Origin: Closterium sp. NIES-65
Taxonomy: Eukaryota > Streptophyta > Zygnematophyceae > Desmidiales > Closteriaceae
Assembly (NCBI GenBank): GCA_948144175.1
Contig: CANXME010000105.1
Location: forward strand, 1,632,001-1,696,000
DNA: 64,000 nucleotides
Direction of reading: 5' to 3'
The position numbers and the translations under genes were made by a program. This document shows, piece by piece, positions 19,395 to 31,123 of the stretch. The notes beneath the pieces are model-generated. The model worked only from the letters and a program-made list of their open reading frames with translations. It did not search any database and was not told the DNA's origin. The first letter of the stretch is position 1. Each line of letters begins with the position of its first letter.

Positions 19395-22002
19395 TGATGC
19401 GCCGCGTACTGAACCGCGAACGACCACAGAAAATGGGGAGCAGCCGCATGAATCATGGACGTACGAGCGACGTCCATGACCATGCCAATGCGGCGCTCAG
19501 CAATCCCATTTTGCTGTGGAGAGGCCGGAAGCGTGAACGTCTGGCGGATGCCCTGCGCACGACAGAAGGCTCCCAGAGGGCCCGAGGAAAACTCTCCGCC
19601 TCTGTCAAAGTGCAGACGCAGAACAGGAAAGTCCGAGCCGAAACTCTCTCTGAGCTGGAGACGAGCTACGCGGATCCAGTCGATCACCACCTCAGTGACG
19701 TCACCCTTGCTGCGCAAGGGGAACACCGTGGTGTAACGCGAGTAGTCGTGAACCACCAACAGGAAGTAACGCTCGTGACCCTGGCCACGGACGCGGGCGG
19801 GGCCCCACACGTCCATGTGAAGAGTGTGCAGCGGAGCCTCTGTCGGAGGAAACTCGGAGGAGTGAGGGGCGGCGCGCTGCCGCCCCTCGACGCAGGGAAC
19901 GCAGGTAGGGGCAGGCCCCGGAGGGAGGGGAGGGAGGGACCGGGGGAGACCAGAGACAAGGTAACAGGAGGCCATGCCTCAGAGACGAGGCAGGGAGGGG
20001 TGACCAAGGCAGTGGTGCCAGAGGAGAGTCCGGTGGGACAGGAGACGACACGAGCAGGGAGCAGACTCAGGACCAGACCTGGACGCTGCAGCAAACACCT
20101 GACCCGACGCAGCTACCTGACCAGACTTAGCAACCGGAGGAGACTCAGTAGTCAGTGTGTACAGGCTCGACCCCGGCTGACGGGTAAACGTGGCTAAGTG
20201 TCGGCCCGTCCGAGCACACGTATAGTGGGTCACCCGCTGACTCGCAGGAGTGAACTGGTCAACCCCCCCATCCTGTAGATCAGCACCACTCACCAAGTTC
20301 GTAGAGAACGAGGGGAGGTAGAGACCTGACAGGGTGCCAGAGGGGGCCGCCGGACACGGTAAGACAGTGGAGAAGTGGGCAAGGACAGGACCCCCAGAGG
20401 GGTCCGCCAGGGAGACCGCAACTGGCCGACTAAGCGGCGTAAGCGTGGTGCGGTCTCGAAAGAAGGAGCGGGAAGCACCTGAGTCAAGGGTGACGGTGTG
20501 TAAGGCCTGAGCCGACGTGGTACCTGAGATAGGAGACTCACCAGCACCTGGGGCAGCAGACGCACTAGCACCTAGAGCAGCAGCCTCACCAGCACCTAGA
20601 GCAGCAGCCTCAATGCCCGGCTCAGGCGGAACACACGGGTAACAGTCACCCTCATCACTAGTAGACACAACATACATGGTAGCAAGAATAGCATCATAAT
20701 CCAGATCAAAGATAGCAACCCCCGACCTAAGCAGCTCGCCCCAGCGGGGGATCTCAGTGGCGCCAGGGAACTGGAGAAGCCAAGCGTTCGTCAGGCGGCC
20801 GAAGCAGCGCTGGGTGGTGTGCAGGCCGCCGCACGGCTCACCAGTGCGGTCGCCGGTACGCAGGACGTAGGCACAGGGACCAGCACCCCCACCCCGCTGA
20901 GGCGCAGCATACCACTCACGAAGCTGCTGGGGGGGCGGGGTCTCACGAGTGCGCTGCTGCTGCTGGCGCTGACCACCACCGAAGCCGCCCCGCTGCGCAG
21001 AGCCACCCTGACCAGCTCCACCTCCGCCGCCGCCACCTCCGCCACCGCCGCCACCGCCTCCTTCTCCGCTCCCACCGCCACCGCCGCCGCCGCCTCCGCC
21101 TCCACCGCCGCCACCGAAGCCCCCACCCCCGCCACCACTCCCACCGCCACCCCCACTCCCTCCGCCGCCTCCACCGCCACCTCCACCGCCCCTGCCAGCC
21201 CCTCCAGCGCCCTTGCCCCCCTTGCCCTTGCCGGTGCGGCGTCTCCCGCTAGGGGCAGACGCAGCGCCGACCGACTCGGTGCCAACGAAGTCGACGGCAG
21301 CAGCAGAGGCAACATAGGGCAAAAGTGGGGAGGGGGAGCACCCCTCAAAGAAGGGGGTACGAGGGTCACCACGAGAGGCTCCTACAGCGACTATACTCTT
21401 CTCAGCTGCCAGGAGGCGCTCCTCGAGGAGGTCAACGGTAAGTGTGGTGGGGCAAACAGAGAGGAAGTGGTCCCTGACCGAGCGAAGGGAATCAGGGAGC
21501 CGGGTGACTATGTAGTAGAGGGTGATGTACATGGGGGGGGTTTCTTGGCGCAGAACTCAGCAGGAAGCGCAGCGCCGTAGCGGGTGTCACTAGTGCAAAG
21601 GTGCGTAATGAGGTCAGCGACAGTGGGAAAGGCGGCGAGGTTAGGGAACAGGTACGGCAGCATGAGGCGGCTAAGGGCAGCAGAGGCAGGGGAAGATTAA
21701 AGTGCAACTACAGCGTCGTACAAGGTCTTAGCACTCTTGTACTGACTAAAGTGCGCGCGCTCAGTGGACGGCAAGTGACTACGCACAGCAAGAGGGGCAG
21801 CAGCATCGCGTGTGGCCCACTGGGAGCGAACAGTGCTGTCAGCATCGGCAGTAGGGGCAGGAGAGGCGCCAGACGTCAGATCGAACAGTGAGAGACCGTC
21901 TTTCCTATCGCACTGCAGGAAAAGCTGCAGATCATCGACCCAGACATCAAAGTCGACAGCCCGACCCTCAGCATCAAAGGTGAGAACGCTAGGGGTGGCC
22001 AT
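19395..22002 (-). pseudogene. A1 gag, protease and integrase N-terminal part
   Basis: Gag begins at 22002 (MATPSVLTFDAEGRAVDF) and stops at 21697 (DAVVAL then TAA). It resumes after the homopolymer C-run (8 C in sense near 21533-21540, against 9 in A2) as MYITLYYIVTRLPDSLR from 21532. The same frame then carries polyglycine, the Cys/His set CAYVL...EPCGGLHTTQRC, protease HTVTLDSGASRSFF, and WHHCLGHPSLPRL. There TGA (19979-19981; CGA in A2) breaks it, followed directly in frame by GMASCYLVSGLPRS and the integrase core (HMDVWGPARV, LHFDRGGEF, NGIAERRIG) up to the A3 insertion at 19400. Confidence 0.85.
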
Positions 22003-22029
22003 GACAGCAGTAGCAGCAGCAGGCTAGTA

Positions 22030-22700
22030 GCAGTAGCAGCAGGTGCGGCTCGGCGGTGCTCTTACCAGGGCGGGTGGGTAGGGGCCCGCAAGTGGTGGGG
22101 CAGGGCCGAGGCGCGTCGGGAGGGACAGGGCCGCGACGGCGGAAGCGCCTCCTGCTGTCGGCGGCGGCGGCTGTTGCGGCCCCGACAGCGGCGATGGCGG
22201 CGGTCACGGCAGCAGCGGCTGCGGCGGCCGCGGCCCCGGCAGTGGCGGCGTCGGCTGTCACGGCAGCGGCGGCGGCGGCTGCTGCTGTCGGCGGCGGCGG
22301 CTGCTGCTGTCGGCGGCGGCGGCTGCTGCTGTCGGCGGCGGCTACTGCTGTCGGCTGCTGCTGTTCGTGGAGGAGCCGAGAAGGGGCCGGTAAGGGCGGC
22401 GAAGGGGCCACGAAGGATCGTGAAGGAGCCGCGAAGGGCGGCGACGGGGCCGAGGAGGGCGGCGACGGGGCCGCGAAGGGCGGCGACGGGGCCGCGAAGG
22501 GGCCGCGAGGGGCCACGAAGGGGCCGCGAGGGGCCTGAAGGTGCCGCAAAGGGCCGTGAGAGGGGCCATGAGGGGCCGTGAGAGGGGCCGCTACGGGGCC
22601 GTAAGAGAGCGCGTCGGGCCGCTAAGGGTAGGGGATGGAACGGGAGGGCAGGCACGCGGGGCGCGACTCGGGCAGGGGCGAAGCGCGCTCCTTGCGGGAA
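22030..22700 (-). repeat. A1 leader, GGC/GCTGCTGTC tandem repeats
   Basis: The leader of A1 holds GGCGGCGGCGGCTGCTGCTGT-type repeats (22140-22360) and GGGGCCGCGAAGGGCGGCGAC-type units (22380-22560). No real gene is seen; all open frames are poly-Ala, Arg or Pro artefacts. A4 interrupts the leader close to the primer site, at 22740/30103. Confidence 0.75.
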
Positions 22701-22740
22701 AAAAAAGTTTCGATTTTCGGTGGGCCCTAGGAAACGTTCC

Positions 22741-22872
22741 TAAGAAAGTTAGAACGAGAATGAAATGACTATGAACAAAGTGAGTACAAATAGGAAACCC
22801 TAGTTGGGTTGTACCCCCTATGGGATACCCCACTATAGCCTACACAAATAAGTAAGCTATAATATTCTGACA
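22741..22872 (-). repeat. 3' LTR of A4
   Basis: 132 bp. Its first dinucleotide is TA instead of TG (partner has TG), the only difference between the pair. In sense this is a C-to-T change in the terminal CA. Followed by the CACCCCCATA polypurine complement. Confidence 0.92.
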
Positions 22873-23084
22873 CACCCCCATAGGCAAAGTGGGGGAGAAC
22901 AAGGGGTCACAAGACCAGTCAAGCAAAGCAAAGCAAAGCTCAGGGTGGATCACAAAGTCACCACACATTCCGAGCACAAGTTCAAGGGCCACAACGCCAG
23001 TTCACATGCAAGAGCATATATAGAGATATACAAGAGTCAAGCAAGCAAGAACAAGAGTATACATAGGTCAAGGTACAAGCAAGG

Positions 23085-26000
23085 TCAAGAAGTGAGCAAG
23101 TGAGGCAAGACAGGCACAAGACCCAGCTGCGTGCAGCAACGCTGATGATCACAAGGCGCAAGTGCCTTGGTGAAGACATCAGCAGTGTTGGCCTCAGAGG
23201 CCACGTACGCAAGTCGCAACTGTCCACGCTGCTGTAGCTCACAAGCAAGAAAGTAGCGGAGAGCAATGTGCTTTGTCCTGTGCTCCAGTCGCTGCTCTCG
23301 ACACAAGGCCAGCATGGCCTTGTTGTCTACGTACAGGACTGGAGGAGAACGAGGCGGCTCTCCAAGGTCGGTCAGCAGGTAGGTGAGCCAGCAAAGCTCC
23401 TGAGCACCCATAGCCCCGGCGTAGATCTCAGCCTCACAACTGGAGCCGAGAACAGAAGACGAGCGGGTAGCCCGCCACGAAACAGAGCCGAAACCAAGGC
23501 TGAAGGTGTAACCCTGTGACGACCGCTGCGTAGCCTGGTCGTCAGCCCAAGAAGCGTCCGCGTGCCCAGTGAGGACCACTGGACTGCGCCCTCCAAGCAC
23601 TAGCCCCATGCCCGACGTACTGCACAAGTAGCGCAACACCCTCTTTGCTGCAGCCATGTGCTCTGGTCGGTGTCTCCCAAGAGTAACATAGCGTGCGAGA
23701 ATGCTAAGAGGGTATGCAAGGTCAGGTCGAGTGCAGGTCATCAGGTACATGAGGCAGCCAACAAGCTCTGCATACGGACCACTCGACTCTACGGACTCAT
23801 CCAAAGGCAGAGCTGAGAGCGAGTGGCGAGTAGGCAGAGGAGTGGCCTAAGGCGAGGAGTACGTGAAGCCGAAGCGCTGAAGGACCTGCTGCACCATGTG
23901 TGACTGAGTCAGGGTAATGGTGCGGCGTGCTCTGTCCCGGGTGATCTGCAAGCCAAGGTAGTTGCGCAGTTCACCCAGGTCAGTGCACGTGTGTCTCTTC
24001 TGCAGCTCGGACTTCACGTAGGCGAGTCAAGCAGTGTCAACTGTGGCAAAGACCAAGTCGTCGACGTACACTAGGATGTAGAACGGCGGCAGAGAAGTGT
24101 CGGTGCGCAGAAACAGTGACGGGTCGGCAGTAGAAGGAGCAAACCCAAGAGCCGCAAGCGTAGTCCTCAGTGTGTCGTGCCACTCACGTGGCGCCTGGCC
24201 GAGACCGTAGACTGGACGCCGGAGACTCCACTGGGTACCAGGAGGGAAAGACCCAGTGAAGCCAGGTGGGCGACGCAGCCAGATCTCCTCGTGCAGGCTG
24301 CCCTGTAAGAAAGCATTGCTGAAGTCGAGAGAGTGCAGCTCGTAGTCACGGTGAGCAGCAACGTGCAGGAGTACCCGAAGAGTGGTCATCTTCGGGGTGG
24401 GAGAGAAGGTCTGAAAGTAGTCAACTCCTTGCCGCTGACTGAAGCCACGAGCCACGTAACGCGCCTTGAAGACAGGCGGAGAACCCGGCGGCCGCTTCAC
24501 CCTGAAGATCCACATGCCACTGACGATGTTCGCCCCAGGAGGGGGAACAGCGTCAACGTAGGTGCCTGTGGACCTCCAGGAAGCCATCTCTGCATCCATA
24601 GCTGCCTGCCACTGAGAGAAGTAGGGACCCTCTATCGCCTCCGCGTAAGAGCGCGGAGTCGGGATGTCTAGTGCATCCGGGTCTCCCTCAGGGGCAAGCA
24701 GTACAGACGCGAGATGAGGTGAAGCGGCGGCCAGACACTGGAACTCCTCCTGCCTGTCCTCAAGGACGTCCGTGCCAAGGGCACACTCACCCCCGACGGA
24801 CGGAGGACACGCAGACTCAGACTCAGCGACAAGACTAGTAGCGTAGTCTAGACCACAGCGCGCAGCAAAGTCGACGAGCTCAGTGACAAGGGCAGACGCA
24901 GCAGAAGACTCGAAAGAAGGGTTAGTGACAGCAGTAGCAAGGAGACGCGTGACAGTAGGACTGGCAGCACAAAGAGAGTCCGACTCCGGGTCGCCAAGGG
25001 CAGGAAGAGAGGACTCAGGAGGAGAAGGCAAAGGGGCACGCAGAGGAGCAGTGGACGGACGCAGAGACATCCGGTGCGTGCCAGGGACAGGAGGAGGACG
25101 CTGACGCAAACCGCGACCACTAGTGCGTGCAGGACGAACAGGAGATGCAGGCTCACGACGCTTAGTAAGACCTCCAGTCGGACCAGCGTAGGGAGAAGGA
25201 GCAGGCAAAGGGGAGGCAGGCTGTAGCTGTGACTGGGACTGGACAGGCTGTGGACCCTCTAAGGGAGGAGGAGGAGGACCAGGAGAAGGTGTAAGACCAA
25301 GAACCTGCTGCAGGAGCGGAATGAAGTACGGTCGGGGCCGCGTGGCGACGCCACAAACAGCAGGGACAGCACCAGTACTCCCAGAAGGAGTACTCACTCC
25401 AGCAGCACCTCCAGCAGCACCTCCAGTAGCTCCAGAACCCCCAGAAGGACCAGGAGCACTGCCAGTCAGACCGCCAGCAGTAGTCTCAGCGCCAACACCC
25501 TCAGCAGTACCACCTCCAGGAGAACCCTCAGGCCCAGCAGCTCCTGCACCCACCGCACGAGCACCTCCGGGACGCGCGGCAGCTGCACCCCCTGCAGCCG
25601 AAGAACCTCCAGCACCAGCAGCACGCCTCCAGCGCCGTGCAAACCACTCACGCAGCTCCTGTGGGGAGAGTGGCTCTCGGCGAGACGAAGCACCTCCAGG
25701 CGAAGAACCTCCAGGCAAGGCACCTCCAGGCGGAGCACCCCCAGTCTCAGCACCCCCAGGCTCACCACCCCCAGGCCCAGCACCCCCAGGCTCAGTCCCC
25801 CCAGACTCAGTACCCCCAGGCTCAGCACCCCCTGGCTCAGCACCCCCAAGCTCAGCACCCCCAGACTCCGCACCCCTAGGCTCAGCACCCCCAGGCTCAG
25901 CACCTCCAATCCCAGCACCCCCAGGCTCAGCTCCCGCAGCAGCACCAGAGTCACCAGTTACCTCGACAGGCTCGACCGCGTCTACCTGGGACACACCTGA

Positions 26001-26805
26001 AGGGGCAGGACCCTGAGGGGGGAGGGGGTCTACCGGGGGGGGACTTGGTACCAAGAAGAGCGGGGGCGGGGGGAGGGACGGAGTGCGGTAGGGGAAGAGG
26101 CGGTAGTAGGGTACCGACTCGTCGAACGTGACGTCCTGGGAGGACAGAACACGTCGAGTGGTGGGGTGGTAGAACTGCCACCCAGGGGCGTCGGGGGGAA
26201 CCCCAGAAGACGCAGGGAGCAGCGCGAGGGGACAGCTTGTCCACATACAAGTCGCGGACAAACGCCCGAGATCCCCAGACCCGGAACGCCGACGCATCGC
26301 CAACCTTCCCCGTCCACAGCAGGGCTAGGGAGGTCTCCGGCCTGGAGACCCTGGGGTGGAGGTTGATCTGATGCGCCGCGTACCTGACCGCAAACGGCCA
26401 CAGAAAATGGGGGGCAGCCGCATGCATCATAGACGTACGAGCGACGTCCATGACCATGCCAATGCGGCGCTCTGCAATCCCATTTTGCTGCGGTGAGTCC
26501 GGAAGCGTGAAGGTCTGGCGGATGCCTCGCGCACGACAGAAGGCACGCAGAATGCCAGAGGAGAACTCTCCGCCTCTGTCCGAGTGCAGACGCAACACAG
26601 GAAAGTCCGAGCCAAAGCTCTGCCTGAGCCGGAGACGAGCTGCGCGGATCCAGTCGATCAGCACCTCAGTGACATCACCCTTGCTGCGCAAGGGGAAGAC
26701 TGTGGTGTAACGCGAGTAGTCGTCAACCACCAACAGGAAGTAGCGCTCGTGACCGAGTCCACAGACGCGGGCAGGGCCCCACACGTCCATGTGAAGCGTC
26801 TGCAA
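23085..26805 (-). pseudogene. A4 integrase core, linker, RT and RNase H, broken by stops
   Basis: Sense frame 26805-25951 carries the integrase core (HMDVWGPARV, LHSDRGGEF, NGIAERRIG). After a frame change near 26220 the frame 26303-24027 carries the integrase end, the GGAEPGGAE-type linker and RT through YVDDLVF, ending at TGA (24027-24029; GGA in relatives). RNase H is in 23804-23085 (HADASWADD intact, YVDNKAML, FTKAL). TAG at 23847-23849 replaces the CAG of A1 and A3 and is at the same codon as the TAG in A2. The element cannot make a continuous pol. Confidence 0.86.
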
Positions 26806-26892
26806 CGGAGCCTCTGTCGGAGGAAACTGGGAGGAGTGAGGGGCAGCACGCTTGCGCCCCTCGACACTGGGGACACAGGCAGGGCCAGGGCC

Positions 26893-29007
26893 CTAAGGAA
26901 GGGGAGGGAGGGACTGGTGGAGACCAGACACAAGAAGACGGGAGGCCATGCCTCTGAGCCGAAGTAGAGAGGGGTGGCCAAGGCGGTGGTGCCAGAGGAG
27001 AGTCTTGTGAGACAGACGGCAACACGAACAGGGGGCAGACTCAGGACCAGACCTGGACGCTGCAGCTAACACGTGACCAGACGAAGGGACTCTACCAGAC
27101 TCAGCATCGGGAGGAGAAGTAGTGGTCAGTGTGTACAGGCCCGACCCTGGCTGACGTGTAAACGTAGCCAGGTGGCGACCTGTGCTAGCCTCTGTGCAGT
27201 GTGTCACCCGCTGACGAGCGGGAGTGAACTGGTGGACACCCACATCCTGTAGGTCAGCACCACTCACCAGGTTTGTAGAGAACGAGGGGAGGTAGAGACC
27301 AGTCAGGGTGCCAGAGGGAGCCGCCGGACACGGGAGGACTGTGGAGAAACGAGACAGGACAGGACCCCCAGAGGGTTCAGCCAGGGACACCGCAACCGGT
27401 CGACTAAGCGGCGTGAGAGTGGTGCGGTCCCGAAAGAAGGAGCGAGACGCCCCAGAGTCAAGGGTGAAGGTGTGAGAGGCCGAAGCCGACACGGTACCTG
27501 AGAGTGCAGACTCACTAGTACCTGGGAGCACAGACGCACTGGCACCTAGAGCAGCAGCCACACAGGCACCTGACGCAGCAGTACCAATGCTCGGGTCGGG
27601 CGGGAAACACCGGTAACAGTCACCCTCATCACTAACAGTCACAGCATACATGGCAGCAAGGATAGCATCAAAGTCAAGATCAAAGATGGCTACACCAGCC
27701 CTAGACAGCTCTCCCCAGCGGGGGATCTCAGAGGCCTCCGGAAACTGCTGGCGCCAAGCGTCGGTCAAGCGGGCAAAGCAGCGGCGGGCGGTGTGGGTGC
27801 CCCCACACTGCTCACCCGCGCGGTCGCCGGTGCGAAGGACGTAGGTGCAGGGACCGAACGCCCCACCACGCTGACGCTACGAGTACCACTCACGGAGCTG
27901 CTGAGGGGCGGGGACGTCGCGAGAGCGCTGCTGCTGCTGCTGCTGGCGCTGACCACCCCCAGTGCTGCTCCGCTGGGACGAGCCACTCCGACCACCTCCA
28001 CCACCGCCACCCCTGCCTCCGCCGCCACCGCCGCCACCGCCACCCTCGCCCCCGCCGCTCCCACCGCCACCTGCACCGCCACCTCCGCCGCCACCTCGGC
28101 CTCCACTGCCGCCACTAGGACCTCCACCCCCGCCACCACCTCCACCGCCACCCCCACTCCCCCCGCCGCCCCCACCTCCTCCGCTACCGCCCCCGCTAGC
28201 TCCACCCGCTCCCTTGCCCCCTTTGCCCTTGCGAGAGCGGCGCCTACCGCTGGGGGCAGACGCCGCACCGACCGACTCTAGACCAACGAGGTCGGCCGCA
28301 GCAGCAGAGGCGACAGAGGGTAACAGGGGGGAAGGAGAACACCCCTCAAAGATGGGGGTGCGGGGGTCACCATGAGAGGCCCCTACAGCGACTATGCTCT
28401 TCTCGGCCGCTAGCAGGGACTTCTCGAGGAGGTCGACAGTGAGGGTGGTGGGACAGACAGAGAGAAACTGGTCCCTAACAGCACGAAGGGACTCAGGGAG
28501 ACGGGTGACTAGAAAGTAGAGGGTGATGTACATGGGAGGGGGGTTTTCGGCGCAGAAGGCAGCAGGAAGCGCAGCTCGGTAGCGAGTGTCACTAGCGCGA
28601 AGGTGGGTAAAGAGGTCTGCGACTGTAGGAAAGGCAGCAAGGTCAGGGAAGAGGTACGGTAGCATGAGGCGGCTGAGTGTAGCAGAGGAAGGGGAGGAGT
28701 AGCGCGCAACTATAGCGTCGTACAAGGCCTGAGCGGTCTTGCACTGACTAAAGTGTGCGCGCTCGGAGGAAGGGAGGTGGCGACGCACAGCAAGACGTGC
28801 AGCAGCATCGCGTGAGGCCCACTTGGAGCGCACAGCGGGGTCAGCATCAGCAGGAGGGGCAGGTACAGCGCCAGAGACAAAGTCAAAGAGAGAAACTTCA
28901 TCTACCGTATCGCAAAGCAAGTACAGCTGCAGGTCGTCGACCCAGACCGCAAAGTCGATGGCGCGACCCTCAGCGTCAAAAGCCAGGACACTGGGGGTGG
29001 CCATGAT
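26893..29007 (-). pseudogene. A4 gag and protease
   Basis: The likely gag start is the MATPSVLAFDAEGRAIDF methionine (about 29004). A longer in-frame start at 29073 lacks counterparts in A1-A3. Gag includes YITLYFLVTRLPESLRAVRD and a long polyglycine/serine tract, and is open through the C-run, which is GGGAGGGGGG on the plus strand. It stops at 27877 in LREWYS. The next block (27768-26893, after a nucleocapsid-like Cys/His set) holds protease HTFTLDSGAS and integrase zinc residues WHHRLGHPSL. It ends at TAG 26893-26895, where A3 has CAG. Confidence 0.84.
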
Positions 29008-29099
29008 AGTAGCTGACAGTCTCACCGGACAGGAAGGGTCGGGTCGCTCAGTAGCACAGCAACACAGCAACACACCAACTCCGCCGGCCCAGGAGCAGT

Positions 29100-29830
29100 A
29101 GCAGCTCCACAGGAGCAGGAGCTCGGCACCTCAGACGGCTCGCGCGGCTCGGGCGGCTCGGGCGGCTCGGGCGGCTCGGGCGACTCGGGCGGCTCGGGCG
29201 GCTAGGGCGGCTCGGGCACGCAGCAGCACGGGCGGCTCGGGCGGCTCTGCTGCTCGGGTGACGCTGGGGCTCACGGGCGGCGCGGGCGTCGTGGCGGGCA
29301 GCTCACGGGCGGCTCACGGGCGGCTCGGGCGGCTCACGGGCGGCTCGTGGGGTTGCTGCACGGACGGCGCACGGGCGGCTGCACGGGCGGTTGCACGGGC
29401 GGTGCACAGGTGGCTCACGGGCGGCTGCACGGGTGGCGCGTCGGGCGGCAGCACGGGCGGGTGCACGGGTGGCTGCACGGGCGGTTCACGGGCGGCTGCA
29501 CGGACGGCTGTACGGGCGGCTGCACGGGCGGCGCGTCGGGCTGCTGAGGGCGACGCACGGGCAGCCCACGGGCGGCTAGCGGGCGTCGGGCGGCGCGCAG
29601 GCGACGGGCGGCTAGTGGGCGCCGGGCGGCTAGCGGGCGTCGGGCGGCTAGCGGGCGTCGGGCGGCTAGCGGGCGTCGGGCGGCTGGCGCGTCGGGCGGC
29701 TAGCGCACGGGCGGCTCTGGGTGGCGCACGGGCGGCTCTGGGCAGCGCGCGGGCGCTAGGGCGCTAGGGCGCTAGGGCGGGCAGCGGGTCGCGGGCGCTA
29801 AGGCGGCGCTCGGGCTGCTAGGGCGGGCGG
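29100..29830 (-). repeat. A4 leader, CGGGCGGCT-type tandem repeats
   Basis: A dense array of 9-18 bp units: GGGCGGCTC (29130-29210), CACGGGCGGCTG (29280-29540) and GGGCGTCGGGCGGCTAGC (29575-29700). It is the leader between gag and primer site. The pattern is unlike those of the sister elements. Open frames in it are Ala/Arg/Gly artefacts. Confidence 0.78.
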
Positions 29831-29970
29831 CGCGCTAAGGCGGCGCTCGGGCCGTATGGCATATCGAAAAAAAAGTAAGAGCAAGGGCCCGGAGTGCGCT
29901 CCGGGCAGAAAAAAAGTTCGATGTGGTGGGCCCTAAGCACAGTTCCCACGGGGGAACCTGCTCGATACCA

Positions 29971-30102
29971 TGAGAAAGTTAGAACGAGAATGAAATGACT
30001 ATGAACAAAGTGAGTACAAATAGGAAACCCTAGTTGGGTTGTACCCCCTATGGGATACCCCACTATAGCCTACACAAATAAGTAAGCTATAATATTCTGA
30101 CA
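29971..30102 (-). repeat. 5' LTR of A4
   Basis: 132 bp, TGAGAAAGTTAGAACG to AATATTCTGACA. In sense it is followed by TGGTATCGAGCAGG (29970 downwards), the primer site. Confidence 0.92.
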
Positions 30103-30131
30103 GTTCCCACTAGGGAACCTGCTCTATACCA
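30100..30131 (-). promoter_or_regulatory. A1 primer-binding site and adjacent hairpin
   Basis: In sense: TGGTATAGAGCAGG followed by the inverted pair GTTCCC-TAGT-GGGAAC. A3 and A4 have the same arrangement after TGGTATCGAGCAGG (19225-19263 and 29932-29970). The primer site fits initiator tRNA-Met. The hairpin is conserved in three of four copies, so it may be functional (packaging or dimerisation), which is an inference. The A4 insertion of target GTTCC split this hairpin in A1. Confidence 0.7.
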
Positions 30132-30256
30132 TGTGAAAGAATGAGGAATGATTGACTAAGGAATGAGTGTGATACAAATATGAAACCCTAGAATTGTGTA
30201 CCCCTTAGTATCTAACCCGCTACAGCCTACACAGGCTAGATCATATAAGTCTGACA
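30132..30256 (-). repeat. 5' LTR of A1
   Basis: The 125-bp partner of 2178-2302. In sense it is followed directly by TGGTATAGAGCAGG (30131 downwards), a slightly altered primer-binding site matching the initiator tRNA-Met type (TGGTATCAGAGC). The base after the LTR on the plus strand begins the GTGGC target copy. Confidence 0.93.
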
Positions 30257-30336
30257 GTGGCTTCCAATATGGCATGTCTATGAGACACTTTCTGAAATGT
30301 AATCTGTTCTGCTTGTTACTGATGACAGAACTCTAA

Positions 30337-30493
30337 GGACGCGTCCCCTCGATGGCGATCCTGCGAGAGATCAGACACAGGATCGTTTTTTATCGTGGTT
30401 AATAAAACCCGCCAGATGGTTTAAACTCAATACGCGGGAGTTGGTTGCGGTCGAAGATCGATTTTTGCACGATCGGCCAGAGGGGGCGCGTCC
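30337..30493. mobile_element. 157-bp MITE, Harbinger-like
   Basis: Terminal inverted repeats: GGACGCGTCCCCTCGATGGC at the left and the complement of GGACGCGCCCCCTCTGGCC at the right. Flanked by TAA on both sides (30334-30336, 30494-30496), the TWA target type of the PIF/Harbinger superfamily. It has no coding capacity. The same terminal sequence bounds a larger element at 54717-55203. Confidence 0.72.
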
Positions 30494-30496
30494 TAA

Positions 30497-31123
30497 TTAT
30501 TTTATCGGTTCCCACCCAGTGTGTTTTCGACCGTCTTATGGGAGCATGATGAGTGGTTACACCAAATCACATGGCAACGTGTGGTGGGTGTAACCATTAT
30601 CGAATTCTGCCACGCTGGACCAATGGTGCTGCACTTTTCTGAAGGTTACACTTGGCAGCTGTCGCGGCAAATATATTTGCAGCCAATCCTTGCTCAGGCC
30701 TTTGACACCGCAGCTGATGCACATCCTTCCCTGGCGATATGAGAGGTAGCGGCGGGTGATCCTTCGAGGCGACGAATCACAATCGTTGCTACGTTGCAAA
30801 GTGAAGTGCTCTTGTTGGTGCTTTGCTGGTGCACGAATCACAATCTTCGCAGTTGGTGCTTCGTTGTGCACCAGCAGGGAAGTGCTCTGCTCACCGCCTC
30901 GCTGGAGCACAACCGCCCAGTTTCTTGCTCCCTTGACTTCGAAAGAGCTTCAGCTCTCCCTTTAGAGAACTCACCATTTTTGCCATCTCTTCGTTTCTGT
31001 GTGTCTCAATGAAACTCCATCCGTCGCTCACGTTTCGCCCATGGGAACGACGGATCTGTCGCCCTCACAGCGACGTGTTGGTGCGACTGAAACCCTGCCA
31101 TTTCTGCGATCTCTTCGTTTCTG
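30497..31123. other. Gene-free stretch, possible 5' flank
   Basis: No recognisable gene. Two local duplications are visible: ACGAATCACAATC at 30773 and 30834, and a 28-bp block CCATTTTTGCCATCTCTTCG-type at 30973 that recurs with two changes at 31098, just before a candidate start codon at 31124. Confidence 0.4.

Larger units (their letters stand above)
22741..30102 (-). mobile_element. Ty1/copia element A4, nested in A1 leader
   Basis: A 7362-bp element with 132-bp LTRs at 22741-22872 and 29971-30102 (one difference), flanked by GTTCC at 22736-22740 and 30103-30107. Minus-strand sense. It sits just downstream of the A1 primer site, splitting the conserved GTTCCC-GGGAAC hairpin. It retains all copia domains in order, but nonsense codons interrupt gag (27877), the protease-integrase junction (26893-26895), RT (24027) and the RT-RNase H border (23847-23849). 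The high LTR identity is compatible with it being among the younger insertions, but 132 bp gives little resolution. Confidence 0.93.
2178..30256 (-). mobile_element. Ty1/copia element A1, host of three nested insertions
   Basis: The outer element is bounded by 125-bp LTRs (2178-2302 and 30132-30256; two differences) that start TG and end CA. It is flanked by the 5-bp duplication GTGGC at 2173-2177 and 30257-30261. Sense is the minus strand. Removing the three nested elements A2 (5267-12795), A3 (13372-19394) and A4 (22741-30102), each with one target copy, leaves about 7150 bp. That remainder contains, in sense order, leader, gag, protease, integrase, a repeat-rich linker, RT and RNase H, the copia order. 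The coding region carries several stops and frame breaks, so A1 is inactive. It must be the oldest of the four. Confidence 0.93.
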
